Notes under the pieces: model-generated
What the model saw: only the letters and a program-made list of their open reading frames with translations
What the model was told of the DNA's origin: nothing
The model's database searches: none
Position numbers and translations under genes: made by a program
Assembly (NCBI GenBank): GCA_016795245.1
Contig: JAEUIA010000045.1
Coordinates: forward strand, 50,578-114,577
Length of the DNA: 64,000 nucleotides
Source of the DNA: Planctomycetota bacterium
GTDB lineage: Bacteria; Planctomycetota; UBA1135; GCA-002686595
Direction of reading: 5' to 3'
In this document: positions 45,488-54,046 of the stretch, one piece after another
Layout of the letters: each line of letters begins with the position of its first letter
Numbering within the stretch: the first letter of the stretch is position 1

Positions 45488-45597
45488 ACGCGCGCAGGCG
45501 GCGTCCTTCCGTCCCGACGAGTCGATCCCGCCCCGCTCCGCTGTAACCTGGGGCGGATCCCGGCTAGGATCCGACGCTCCGCGAGGAACGCATCCCC

Positions 45598-46596
45598 ATG
45601 AACATCGGACAAATCAAGCTCTGGGCCTGGGCCGCCGCTTCGGTCCTCACGATCGGCCTGTGCTGGTACGTGTACGACTTCTGGCTGAAACTGCCCGCGT
45701 TGGAGAAGGGCCCCGACGTCGCGCAGGTGCGCGAGTCGATCGAGGGCGTCTCGCCCCTGCGCGCGCAGGCGGACAAGCTCCTGAGCTACGACCAGGCCAA
45801 GCAAGTGGTCGCGCTGGTCGACTGGACCGGCGCTCCGCCGGTGCTCAAGCCCGTGGAGGACGTCGTGGTCACGCCCACGGCCCCCAAGAAGACGCCGGTC
45901 AAGGATCTGGTCAAGGTCATGTCGGTCACCTGCGATCTGTCGGATCCCAAGGGCTCCTTCATCGCGCTGCGCTACAGGCCCGAGGCCGCGGTCAACAATC
46001 CCTACTCGCTCCTGCGCGTCGGTGACCATCTCTCCAAGCCGCACAATTCGATCTTCATCCAGGCCATCGATCCGAGCGTCGTCACCTTCGCGTTCGACGA
46101 CAAGGAGCGCGAAGTCGAGACGCTCTCGTGCGAGGAATTCGACGCCAAATCGAAGATCGTCGTCATCGGTCCGGGCGGCGAAGTCATGCAGCCTTCGAAG
46201 AGCGCCACGATCGGCCGCATCGAAGGCGAATTCCGTCCGGGTCGCACGCTGATCGCAGGACCCAACCGCTACAAGCTCGGTACCCAGGACCTGGCCGAGT
46301 TCGAGAACGACTACACGCGCATCCTCGGCAGCGAGGTGCAGACGGCCCAACACCGCGATCCGCGCACCGGCAAGTACGACGGCATCGAGATCAAGTCGGT
46401 CCAGCCCGGCTCGATCGCCGCCCGCCACGGCGCGACCGAAGGCGACGTGGTGAAGAGCATCAACGGCCACGCCGTGAACACCACGCAAGAAGCGATCACG
46501 TTCGTGAAGAACAACAAAGACAAGTACTCCACGTGGGAAGTCGTGATCGAGAACCGCGGCAAGACCCGCACGGTCACGTACGAGTCGGGCAACTAG
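45598..46596 (+). CDS. GspC-like membrane protein with C-terminal PDZ domain
   Basis: 332 aa. One N-terminal membrane helix (about residues 8-28, WAWAAASVLTIGLCWYVYDF), a central region without clear homology, and a C-terminal PDZ domain from about residue 262. The PDZ shows GIEIKSVQPGSIAARHGATEGDVVKSINGHAV. Layout matches GspC, which links the type II secretion platform to the secretin through its periplasmic HR domain; a typical HR domain is not evident here. Position after the pilus motor supports a machine-associated role. Confidence 0.65.
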   Translation: MNIGQIKLWAWAAASVLTIGLCWYVYDFWLKLPALEKGPDVAQVRESIEGVSPLRAQADKLLSYDQAKQVVALVDWTGAPPVLKPVEDVVVTPTAPKKTPVKDLVKVMSVTCDLSDPKGSFIALRYRPEAAVNNPYSLLRVGDHLSKPHNSIFIQAIDPSVVTFAFDDKEREVETLSCEEFDAKSKIVVIGPGGEVMQPSKSATIGRIEGEFRPGRTLIAGPNRYKLGTQDLAEFENDYTRILGSEVQTAQHRDPRTGKYDGIEIKSVQPGSIAARHGATEGDVVKSINGHAVNTTQEAITFVKNNKDKYSTWEVVIENRGKTRTVTYESGN

Positions 46597-46602
46597 CGTC
46601 CC

Positions 46603-46835
46603 GCCGGGCCTGATCGTCGAGCGCCGGTATGGCCTTCGTCGGCGAGTCTGCGTTGCGCGCTTGACCATACGGAGCCTGGCTCGTGTGGGTCAAACTCGCC
46701 GGCACAGAATCGCTCGCATGGCGTGAGGTTCTACGCCGGCGAGTTTGACCCACACGAGCCAGGCTCCGTATGGTCAAGCGCGCAACGCAGACTCGCCGAC
46801 GAAGGCCGTACCGGCGCTCGACGATCAGGCCCGGC
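46603..46835. repeat. 101-bp-arm inverted repeat (giant hairpin) before coaX
   Basis: Left arm 46603-46703 and right arm 46735-46835 are reverse complements over 101 bp with a single mismatch; the spacer is 31 nt (46704-46734). Includes the sub-palindrome GAGCC-A/T-GGCTC. It fills the whole gap between the PDZ protein and coaX. A shorter, diverged copy of the same sequence occurs at the window end (63918-64000). Both arms stay open in the outward reading frame, but no family match supports coding. Confidence 0.95.
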
Positions 46836-46903
46836 AGGACGCGCTGAAACACGGAGCCTGTCGTCCGCGGCGCGGCGCTCAGCCGGGTACACTGACCGCG
46901 CCG

Positions 46904-47689
46904 ATGGCCGAACAGATTCTGACGATCGACCTCGGGAACAGCGCGTGCAAGCTGTGCCTCTTCGAGTCCCTGGACGCGACCTGGCGTGTGGCCGAGACGC
47001 GCGCGTTCGCGAACGGCCCGGCCTTGACCTCGGAGGTCGCGGCGTTCGTCGAGGGGCGGGCGCAAGTCGCCGCCGCCGCGCTGTCGGGTGTCGCGCAAGC
47101 CGCGCTCGAACTCGAACTGGCGCGTGCGTTGACGCGGCATTTCGGCGAGCGCTTCCAGAGCAACCCGATCGTGGCAGGGATGGATCTCGAGTATTCGCCG
47201 CCGGATGCGCTCGGACGCGATCGGCTGTACGCAGCGCGCGGAGCACTGGCGGTCGCGCCCTCCGCAGCGGCGCTGATCGTCGTCGATGCGGGTACGGCGC
47301 TGACGGTCGACGCGGTCGCGAACAACGGCTCGCGCCCGCGCTTCCTCGGCGGTGCGATCGCGCCCGGGCCGCGGCTCCTGGCCGATGCGCTCGCGCGCAA
47401 CACCGCGCGCCTGCCGCGCATCGACCCGCGTCCCGGCGCGCTCGCCTTGGGACGCGACACGCAGGGAGCGCTGCAGGCCGGAGTGGTCGTCGGTTTGCGC
47501 GGTGCAGTGCTCGAACTCGTACGCCGCATCGAGCGCGAGGGCGGGTTCGACGCCGCCACGTTGGTGGTGACCGGCGGCGCGCGCGAGTTGTTGCTGCGAC
47601 CGGAATCGTGCTTCGGCACGCGCGGAGTGATCGAGGACGCGCAACTCGTGCACCGCGGTTTGTTGCACGCGCTCCTCGATGCGCGCTGA
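46904..47689 (+). CDS. coaX: Type III pantothenate kinase
   Basis: 261 aa. First step of CoA synthesis: ATP-dependent phosphorylation of pantothenate. ASKHA-type motifs: ILTIDLGNSACKLCLF (N-terminal phosphate loop), GMDLEYSPPDALGRDRL for pantothenate, VVDAGTALTVDAV (catalytic Asp in the DAGTA motif) and GGAIAPGPRLLADAL. The start is the ATG after a TACACT hexamer. Overlaps the next gene by 11 nt. Confidence 0.9.
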   Translation: MAEQILTIDLGNSACKLCLFESLDATWRVAETRAFANGPALTSEVAAFVEGRAQVAAAALSGVAQAALELELARALTRHFGERFQSNPIVAGMDLEYSPPDALGRDRLYAARGALAVAPSAAALIVVDAGTALTVDAVANNGSRPRFLGGAIAPGPRLLADALARNTARLPRIDPRPGALALGRDTQGALQAGVVVGLRGAVLELVRRIEREGGFDAATLVVTGGARELLLRPESCFGTRGVIEDAQLVHRGLLHALLDAR

Positions 47690-48788
47690 CTTGCACACAT
47701 CGGGCGCACTCGTCGTGCGCGAACTGTCGCCGCGCGGCTCCGGCGCCGTCGCGATCGTGGCGGTGCGCGGAGACAGCGCGCTGCGGCGTGTCGCGGCGCT
47801 GCTGAAGCGCGTCGACCTGGCCGTGGGCGTGCCGCAACTGGTGCGATTGGCGCACGCGGGGTCCGATATCGACGAAGCGCTCGTCTGCGCGCTCTCGGAG
47901 CGTGAAGTCGAACTGCATCTACACGGCAGTCCTGTCCTCGTGCGCGAGCTGATCGCAGCGCTGAATCCGATCGCCGCACAGTCAGCGCCTGAACCTGCAA
48001 TTGCCGCAGCGCGCGCGGCGCAATTGCTCCCGCACGCAGCGAGCGAAGCCGGCGCGCGCATCCTGCTCGCTCAAGCCGAAGGCGCATGGCACGCGTTCAT
48101 CGCCGGCCTCGCGACTGCGCCCGATCCGCTGACCTTGATCCAGGCCGTCGCTGCCGGCACACACGCCGCGGCGCGAGCGATCACCGCTCCGCTCGTGGTC
48201 CTGGCGGGTCCGGTGAACGCCGGAAAATCGACCCTGTTCAACCTGCTGGCGGGGGAGGAGCGCGCGATCACCGCTGCCGAACCGGGGACGACGCGCGACC
48301 TCGTGCGCGCGACGGCGCGTCTAGGGCACTACGTCGTCGAGTGGGTCGACACGGCTGGTGAGCGCGCGCCGGCGGGTGCGGCCTCGCAAGCCGAGATCGA
48401 GCAGGCCGGCATCACACGCGGTCGCGAGCTGCGCGCACGAGCGGATCTCGTGCTGTGGCTGTGCGCTGCGGGTGCGCCTTCGACGGCGGCCTTCGCGCCG
48501 GACCCGGCGGCGTCAACACCTGTAGTCTCGTTGATCACCCAGGCGGATCGTCTGCAGTCCAAGCCGGCGGGATCCGTCAGCGCGCTGTTCGATCCGCTCG
48601 CAGCACGGCGGACGGTCGAAAATCTCGTGCTCGCCGCGCTGCGCCTTCCGCCGGATCCCTTCGAACCCGGGGCGCCGCGCGCCTTCGACGCGCAGTCGCG
48701 CGCCGCCCTGGCGGTCTTGCTCTCTGCTGGGGACGCGGTGGAAGCGCGCCGCGCGGCGCGGGATCTCTTGGAGCGTGGCGCAGCTTGA
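47679..48788 (+). CDS. Shortened MnmE/TrmE-like GTPase
   Basis: 369 aa against about 450 for MnmE. The N-terminal part (GSGAVAIVAVRGDS; EVELHLHGSPVLVRELIAAL) is a reduced TrmE tetrahydrofolate-type domain. The G domain has G1 GPVNAGKSTLFNLL (about 172) and G3 DTAGE, but the NKxD motif reads TQAD. The C-terminal Cys motif (CIGK) needed for tRNA U34 modification is missing. Probably not an active MnmE; role unknown. Start overlaps the coaX end. Confidence 0.8.
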   Translation: MRADLHTSGALVVRELSPRGSGAVAIVAVRGDSALRRVAALLKRVDLAVGVPQLVRLAHAGSDIDEALVCALSEREVELHLHGSPVLVRELIAALNPIAAQSAPEPAIAAARAAQLLPHAASEAGARILLAQAEGAWHAFIAGLATAPDPLTLIQAVAAGTHAAARAITAPLVVLAGPVNAGKSTLFNLLAGEERAITAAEPGTTRDLVRATARLGHYVVEWVDTAGERAPAGAASQAEIEQAGITRGRELRARADLVLWLCAAGAPSTAAFAPDPAASTPVVSLITQADRLQSKPAGSVSALFDPLAARRTVENLVLAALRLPPDPFEPGAPRAFDAQSRAALAVLLSAGDAVEARRAARDLLERGAA

Positions 48789-48846
48789 GCACCCGATCGC
48801 GGAGATTGCCGAGTGCCATCCCGAGGGCTATCGTGTTCGTCCGTAG

Positions 48847-50187
48847 ATGAGCGGCGTGCGCCACCTGGTCTCGATCGACGACCTCTCCCTCCCGGAGATG
48901 CGCGAGCTATTCGCTTTCGCGGCCAAGTTCCAGGCCGACATGCGCGCCCACTCGCACATCGGGCGCGGACTGATCTCGGCGAGCCTCTTCTACGAAGCCA
49001 GCACGCGCACGCGCCTCTCGTTCGAATCGGCCATGTTGCGCCTCGGAGGCGGCACCATCACGGCGGCCGACATGCGCACGTCGAGCGCATCGAAGGGCGA
49101 GTCTCTGGCCGACACCGTGCGCGTCGTCGGCGGCGGCTACGCGGACGTCATCGTCCTGCGGCACCCGAGCGAAGGCGCGGCGCGCCTCGCGGCGCAGTAC
49201 TCGAGCGTGCCCGTGATCAACGCCGGCGACGGCAGCCACGAGCATCCGACGCAGACCTTGTGCGATCTCTACAACCTGTGGGTCGAGCGCGGTCGCATCG
49301 AAGGTCTGGACGTCGTGCTCGCGGGCGACCTGCGCTACAGCCGCACCATCCATTCATTCGCGTACGCGCTGGCGCGCTTCGGCGCCAACCTCGTCTGCGT
49401 TCCCGCCCCGGGCTACGAATTGCCCGACTATGTGGTCCTGCGGCTGCGCGAGGAATTCGGCGTCGAGCCGCAGCGTGCAGACGCCTCGCGCCTCGGTGAT
49501 CTGGCTTCCTCCAGCGATGCGGTGTACTTGACGCCGCAGAAACCGCACCAGCTCTCGCTCTTCACCGACGCGCGCGGACTGTCGATCGAACGCGTCGATG
49601 CGGTGTACATGACGCGACCGCAGACCGAGCGCCATCCGGACGGGGCGCGCGGGCTCGAGAATTACGTCCAACTCGGCAAGCGTTCGCTCGCGGCCGAATC
49701 CTTGCGCGATGCGGTCGTCATGCACCCGCTGCCGCGCCGCGACGAGATCTCCGACGACATCGACTCGGACCCGCGCAGCATCTACTTCAAGCAGGCGGCG
49801 CGCGGCGTGCCGATCCGCATGGCGATCCTCGGGTATCTGTTGGGCGTCGTGAAGCTCGCGACCGACCAGCGTCCGCCCGAGCCGCACTTCTACAACGTGC
49901 CTTCGACCACGAACCCGTGTCCGAACCCGACCTGCATCGCGCGCACGGAGCCGCGCCACGTGACGGCGATGTTCAAGCTGACGTCGCGCTTCCCGCTGCG
50001 CGCGCACTGCGCGTACTGCTCGCACGAGTTGAAGTTCCACTTCGTCGGCTGTTCGACCACGCTCCACTACCACTCCCCAGAGTCGCCCGACCTGCGCAAG
50101 GTCCGCAGCGACCATTTCGTGTTCCTGCGCGACGCCGACGAAGCCGCGCGCCTCGGCTACGCGCCGGCGGTCAAACCCAAGACCTGA
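48847..50187 (+). CDS. pyrB: Aspartate carbamoyltransferase fused to a PyrI-like zinc domain
   Basis: 446 aa. Residues 1-335 are the catalytic chain: carbamoyl-phosphate motif ASTRTRLSFE, the loop SASKGESLADT, GDGSHEHPTQTLCDL, and the aspartate-site HPLPRRDEI. Residues about 352-400 resemble the zinc domain of PyrI: CPNPTCIARTEP and, after about 26 residues, CAYC. The allosteric nucleotide-binding domain of PyrI is absent. Catalyses carbamoyl-aspartate formation in pyrimidine synthesis; fusion probably stabilises trimer contacts without CTP control. The residues beyond 400 are not recognised. Confidence 0.9.
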   Translation: MSGVRHLVSIDDLSLPEMRELFAFAAKFQADMRAHSHIGRGLISASLFYEASTRTRLSFESAMLRLGGGTITAADMRTSSASKGESLADTVRVVGGGYADVIVLRHPSEGAARLAAQYSSVPVINAGDGSHEHPTQTLCDLYNLWVERGRIEGLDVVLAGDLRYSRTIHSFAYALARFGANLVCVPAPGYELPDYVVLRLREEFGVEPQRADASRLGDLASSSDAVYLTPQKPHQLSLFTDARGLSIERVDAVYMTRPQTERHPDGARGLENYVQLGKRSLAAESLRDAVVMHPLPRRDEISDDIDSDPRSIYFKQAARGVPIRMAILGYLLGVVKLATDQRPPEPHFYNVPSTTNPCPNPTCIARTEPRHVTAMFKLTSRFPLRAHCAYCSHELKFHFVGCSTTLHYHSPESPDLRKVRSDHFVFLRDADEAARLGYAPAVKPKT

Positions 50188-50588
50188 CGCCGAGCCAGCC
50201 CGGCGGGGGAGTGTGCGCAATCGCACAGGCCTTCCCCCCTGGCGCGCAGGCGGGCCCGGGAGGCAGGAGAGCCGAACTCGGTTCTGACCTCCACAGGGAG
50301 GGGCGGGGCCGCTTCCAAGCTGAGCGGAGGGGGGCGGCACGGCGTTTGTGGAGTGCAGACGTCGACTCCAGGACGGGTCGACCCGCGCCGCTCCCCGCAA
50401 CGCGGTGCCGGACCCTGCTCTCGATCTTGTTCGTCGAACTTGACCATCACCGGGCGACTCGAAATCATGGGAAGATGGCGAAGACTGGCAGGCGAGCCCT
50501 GCTAGACGGTTTCTCCTCTCGTTGATGGCTCGTCGCCCCCCGGCGAGTTCGATCTGCCCGCGCGCACACCCCACCCACCGATCCATTC
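50188..50588. other. Gap of about 400 bp after pyrB, with one hairpin
   Basis: A hairpin at 50205-50238 has outer GGGGGA/TCCCCC and inner TGTGCG-CAAT-CGCACA stems; it follows the pyrB stop by 17 bp and is a likely terminator. The remainder, up to the ATG at 50589, is GC-rich with no recognised gene, promoter or RNA. Confidence 0.55.
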
Positions 50589-53500
50589 ATGAACACGCAA
50601 GCTCAACGTCTCACACGCCGTTCTGCGCAACGTCCTTCCGCGGCGCAGCGCGCTCGCCCGGCCTGGGTTGTCGCAACCCTGCTGGGGGCCGCCCTGTTCG
50701 GCGGCTGCCATAAAGGTTCGGTCGGCGGCTCGGCGTCCAATCTGCCGCAGGGCTCCGTGGCGGTGACGCCGAATCAAGCGCCCGGCGGCAACCTCGCGTT
50801 CATCGTCACGCCGAACGACGGGGGCCGGAAGACGAACCTGCGCCTCCTCGGAATTCGCTGGGGACGGTTGGCGGACATCCGCGACATCACGGGCGTGTTG
50901 CGCCACGAAGACTTCGTCGTCGACGAGAACGTCCAGAGCGGCAACGAATACGTGGTCGAGATCAACCCCGTCAGCGAAAAGACGACGGTCACCATCCGCT
51001 CACCTTTCAGCACGGAACTTGGTTCGCCCTACGTCACCCGCCTCAACGCGCTCGAGGCCGGTCTGACCGTGCTCGACGACAAGAGTCTGGATCCGTCGGA
51101 ACTGCCGCCCTTCCCGCTCGTGCCGCGCAACGCGACGCTGGTGCTCGAGTTCGACGACCTGATCGACCCCGCCACCATCAGCACCCAGACCGTCAAGATC
51201 ATGCGCGGCTATCCGCCGAACTCGCCCTTCGATGCGCGCCTGCTGCCGGACTCCAACCACGGCGATCTGGCGAATTTCGACGGTGTCCCGGGCCTCGAGT
51301 TCTATTCCACGCGCGTCATCGTCGACACGACGGTCAGCGCGATCGAGGCGGCCACCACGAACCCGCCGCTGCCGATCAACACGCTCGGTCTGCCGGCCAG
51401 CTTGACCCAGGGTCAGCCGAACATCGTCGTGCGCATCCCGACCAAGACCGATCCGCAGATCGGCCAGACGCAGTTGCTGCGCAACCCGTCCAATCACGCA
51501 CTGGGCTTGAACGGCAACGGCAGCATGGACAGCGCTTCCTCGACACGCGACATCGTGCGCGCGCTGCGCTCCGGCGGTGGTGCGCTGGGCGACGTCAACA
51601 ACGGCTTCCTCGTCGACACGGTGCGCCCGAGCGTGCTCGGGACGCAGGCTGCGTTCGTCCAGAACCTGGCCGCGGGTCCGACGCCCGCGACCTTCGTGTG
51701 CGACCTGAACTTCGCGCTCTCCGCCTGTGCCAGCCGCTTGATCGCGGGCGACGTCATCCAACAGGGTGGCGTGTTCGGCGAGATCCTGTGCCCGCCGTTC
51801 CAGACCTGCGCGCCGGATGCCGAGGTCACGGGACCCGTGCTCGGTTCGGTCGTCCAGACGGTCTACTTCCGCATCATCGCGACGGACGTGGGCGGACCGC
51901 AGGGGCTCGAGATCGGCCCGGCTCAGATTTCGATGCGCTTCCACGCGGCCGTTCCGACCGGCAAGGCGCCGTGCTTCGTGCGCTTCCCGGCCGTGACGCT
52001 GCCGCCCGACCAGGGCGTGTCGCCCTCGTCCTCGATCATCGTGCGCTTCACCGAGCCGATGGACCCGGTCTCGGTCAAGCCCTTCGATTCGCTCATGCTG
52101 ATGCGCCGGGACCCGGCGACGAACCCGACGCCGAACGCCTACGATTTCGTGGTCGGAGCGGTCACGAGCAGCGCGGACCAGCGCGAGTTCACCTTCACCC
52201 CGGCGCTGCCGCTGACGCACACGCCGCCGGCCACGGAAGAGTACTTCCTGCGCATCATCAGCGGCGCAGGGGGTCCGACCGACCTGCCCGGCAACACCTT
52301 GGCTTCGCAGGTTCCGGCGATCCGCTTCCGCCTCGATTCGGTGGCCAGCGCGCAGAACACGAGCGGCTTCGCCCTGCGCTTCAACTCCTCCGACGAGATC
52401 TCGGGCATCGGTGGTGACACGAGCACGGTCGGTGTCGGCAAGCGCGAGTTGCGCGGCCAGTTCCTGATCAACACGCAAGCCGAAGTGCTGCGTCCGCGGC
52501 CGGTGACGCACTTCACCGCCGCTGCGGACCGCACGCAGGCCGTGCCGAGCATTATGGCCCCGTTCGCGACCGGTGTGCAGACCCCGCTCTCGAAGCTCGG
52601 GAGCAAGATGCAGACCCTGTGGCGCTACTGCGACGTCGGTTTCGGTCTGCTCGACGAGGCCAACTACAACGTCGACGTCGAGGGCATGGCCTGGGCCCCG
52701 ATCGGCGGTTCGGCGGCCGTGGCTGACAACTTCACGCGCTTCGAGATGAGCCTCTCGCACTGCTTGCGTCTGCCCGACGAGACGCTCAATGCGGCGCTGC
52801 TCCCGAACTTCCCGACCTCGGGCCTGGTGACGACCTACTCGCTCAACCAGTTGAGCTCGGCGACGGATCCGCTGCGCAAGGTCTATCCGATCCCGGGCGG
52901 GCCGTCCGGCTACGCGGTCATCCCCACCGACGTGTTCCAGGGTCCGACCGGCACGAACTTCATGCCCTGGCCCATGAACCGCAACATCCCGACGCGCAAC
53001 TTCGTGTTCTACACGTGGCGCGACACGGCGCTGCTCGCGCGCGGCGGTCCGGCCGACAGCCCGGGTGCTGAACTCCCGATCGTGTTCCAGGTCACGGGCA
53101 TCACGCCGGCCACGCCGGGTGTGCCGTACGGGCAGAACAACGTGGCGACCGTCGGTCTGCCGCTCCTCATGGAATTCCGCTGCTACCCGGACGACGGTGC
53201 GCTCGGTCTGAACGCGTTCGACATCTCGGTCGTGACGGCCAGCTCCTCGCGCCCGAACTTCCGCGCCTTCTCGACCGGCGGTGTGAACACCGGCGGGATC
53301 ATCGTGAAGAAGGATCCGGACTTGCAGACGATCGCCAACGGCGGTTTCAACCCGACCTCCACGCCTTCGCCGGGTGCGACCACGATCCCGGTCGACAACT
53401 CGTTCTACATCGGGCAGCTCAACCTCGTCACGCGCATCAGCCGCGTGCACTCGATCTGGTTCGACTCGACGAGCGGCACGGTGCTCTACAGCGCTCCGGT

Positions 53501-53822
53501 CGTCGAGCCGCGCCCCACGGATCAACCCGAGGGAACGTCGATCGTGTTCGACTACCGCGGCGCGACCCAGCTCACGAACAACGTGCTCTTGAGCGACGCG
53601 GTCGGCATCGACCCGTACGGCAACCGCGTCACTCTGCCGGCCGGCGCGCCGCTCGGCGGGACGACGGATCCGACCTTCTTGAACAACGACACCACTTGGA
53701 AGTCGAGCCTGACCGCGCTGAACGGCGCTCGCTTCTTCCAGGTCCGGGCCAGCTTCATCTCGAACGCGGAAACGAATTTGAGCCCGGAGTTGTCCGCGCT
53801 CGGATTCACCTACCGCCGCTGA
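50589..53822 (+). CDS. Large secreted lipoprotein-like protein with Ig-like (Big_5-type) segments
   Basis: 1077 aa, not recognised beyond domain style. A basic N-terminus and hydrophobic stretch (PAWVVATLLGAALFGGC) resemble a lipoprotein signal with Cys at about 39. Two segments look like bacterial Ig-like Big_5 units: ATLVLEFDDLIDPATISTQT near 180 and SSSIIVRFTEPMDPVSVKPF near 490. These units are common in cell-surface proteins of Planctomycetes and Myxobacteria. Rich in Thr, Pro, Gly and Asn. First of three consecutive proteins of this style. Confidence 0.7.
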   Translation: MNTQAQRLTRRSAQRPSAAQRARPAWVVATLLGAALFGGCHKGSVGGSASNLPQGSVAVTPNQAPGGNLAFIVTPNDGGRKTNLRLLGIRWGRLADIRDITGVLRHEDFVVDENVQSGNEYVVEINPVSEKTTVTIRSPFSTELGSPYVTRLNALEAGLTVLDDKSLDPSELPPFPLVPRNATLVLEFDDLIDPATISTQTVKIMRGYPPNSPFDARLLPDSNHGDLANFDGVPGLEFYSTRVIVDTTVSAIEAATTNPPLPINTLGLPASLTQGQPNIVVRIPTKTDPQIGQTQLLRNPSNHALGLNGNGSMDSASSTRDIVRALRSGGGALGDVNNGFLVDTVRPSVLGTQAAFVQNLAAGPTPATFVCDLNFALSACASRLIAGDVIQQGGVFGEILCPPFQTCAPDAEVTGPVLGSVVQTVYFRIIATDVGGPQGLEIGPAQISMRFHAAVPTGKAPCFVRFPAVTLPPDQGVSPSSSIIVRFTEPMDPVSVKPFDSLMLMRRDPATNPTPNAYDFVVGAVTSSADQREFTFTPALPLTHTPPATEEYFLRIISGAGGPTDLPGNTLASQVPAIRFRLDSVASAQNTSGFALRFNSSDEISGIGGDTSTVGVGKRELRGQFLINTQAEVLRPRPVTHFTAAADRTQAVPSIMAPFATGVQTPLSKLGSKMQTLWRYCDVGFGLLDEANYNVDVEGMAWAPIGGSAAVADNFTRFEMSLSHCLRLPDETLNAALLPNFPTSGLVTTYSLNQLSSATDPLRKVYPIPGGPSGYAVIPTDVFQGPTGTNFMPWPMNRNIPTRNFVFYTWRDTALLARGGPADSPGAELPIVFQVTGITPATPGVPYGQNNVATVGLPLLMEFRCYPDDGALGLNAFDISVVTASSSRPNFRAFSTGGVNTGGIIVKKDPDLQTIANGGFNPTSTPSPGATTIPVDNSFYIGQLNLVTRISRVHSIWFDSTSGTVLYSAPVVEPRPTDQPEGTSIVFDYRGATQLTNNVLLSDAVGIDPYGNRVTLPAGAPLGGTTDPTFLNNDTTWKSSLTALNGARFFQVRASFISNAETNLSPELSALGFTYRR

Positions 53823-54046
53823 ACGAACGGGCCTCGGCCACGAGGGTCTCCTGCAACAGCACGTCGCTCGGCTGACCTGCGCTCCTTCTCTTTCTCTTCA
53901 AGTCCAACCCGGAACACGACGTCGGCACGCGTTTGCCGGCCGATGGTCCGGGCCCCCGACGAACTCCTCGCTCGAATCTCCGAGCCCGAACAGGGCTCTC
54001 GAATCGGTTGCTCCACCCAAGAACCCGCTCCGGCACCCACCGAAAC

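Noticed and set aside
46745..46903. N-terminal extension of coaX through the inverted-repeat right arm
   Set aside because: Adds 53 residues with no family counterpart. The ATG at 46904 gives the standard N-terminus, and the frame merely stays open through the repeat.
51000..53525. Long minus-strand open frame opposite the 1077-aa lipoprotein gene
   Set aside because: Same shadow composition (Arg/Glu/Val-rich), no domain, no ribosome-binding site.
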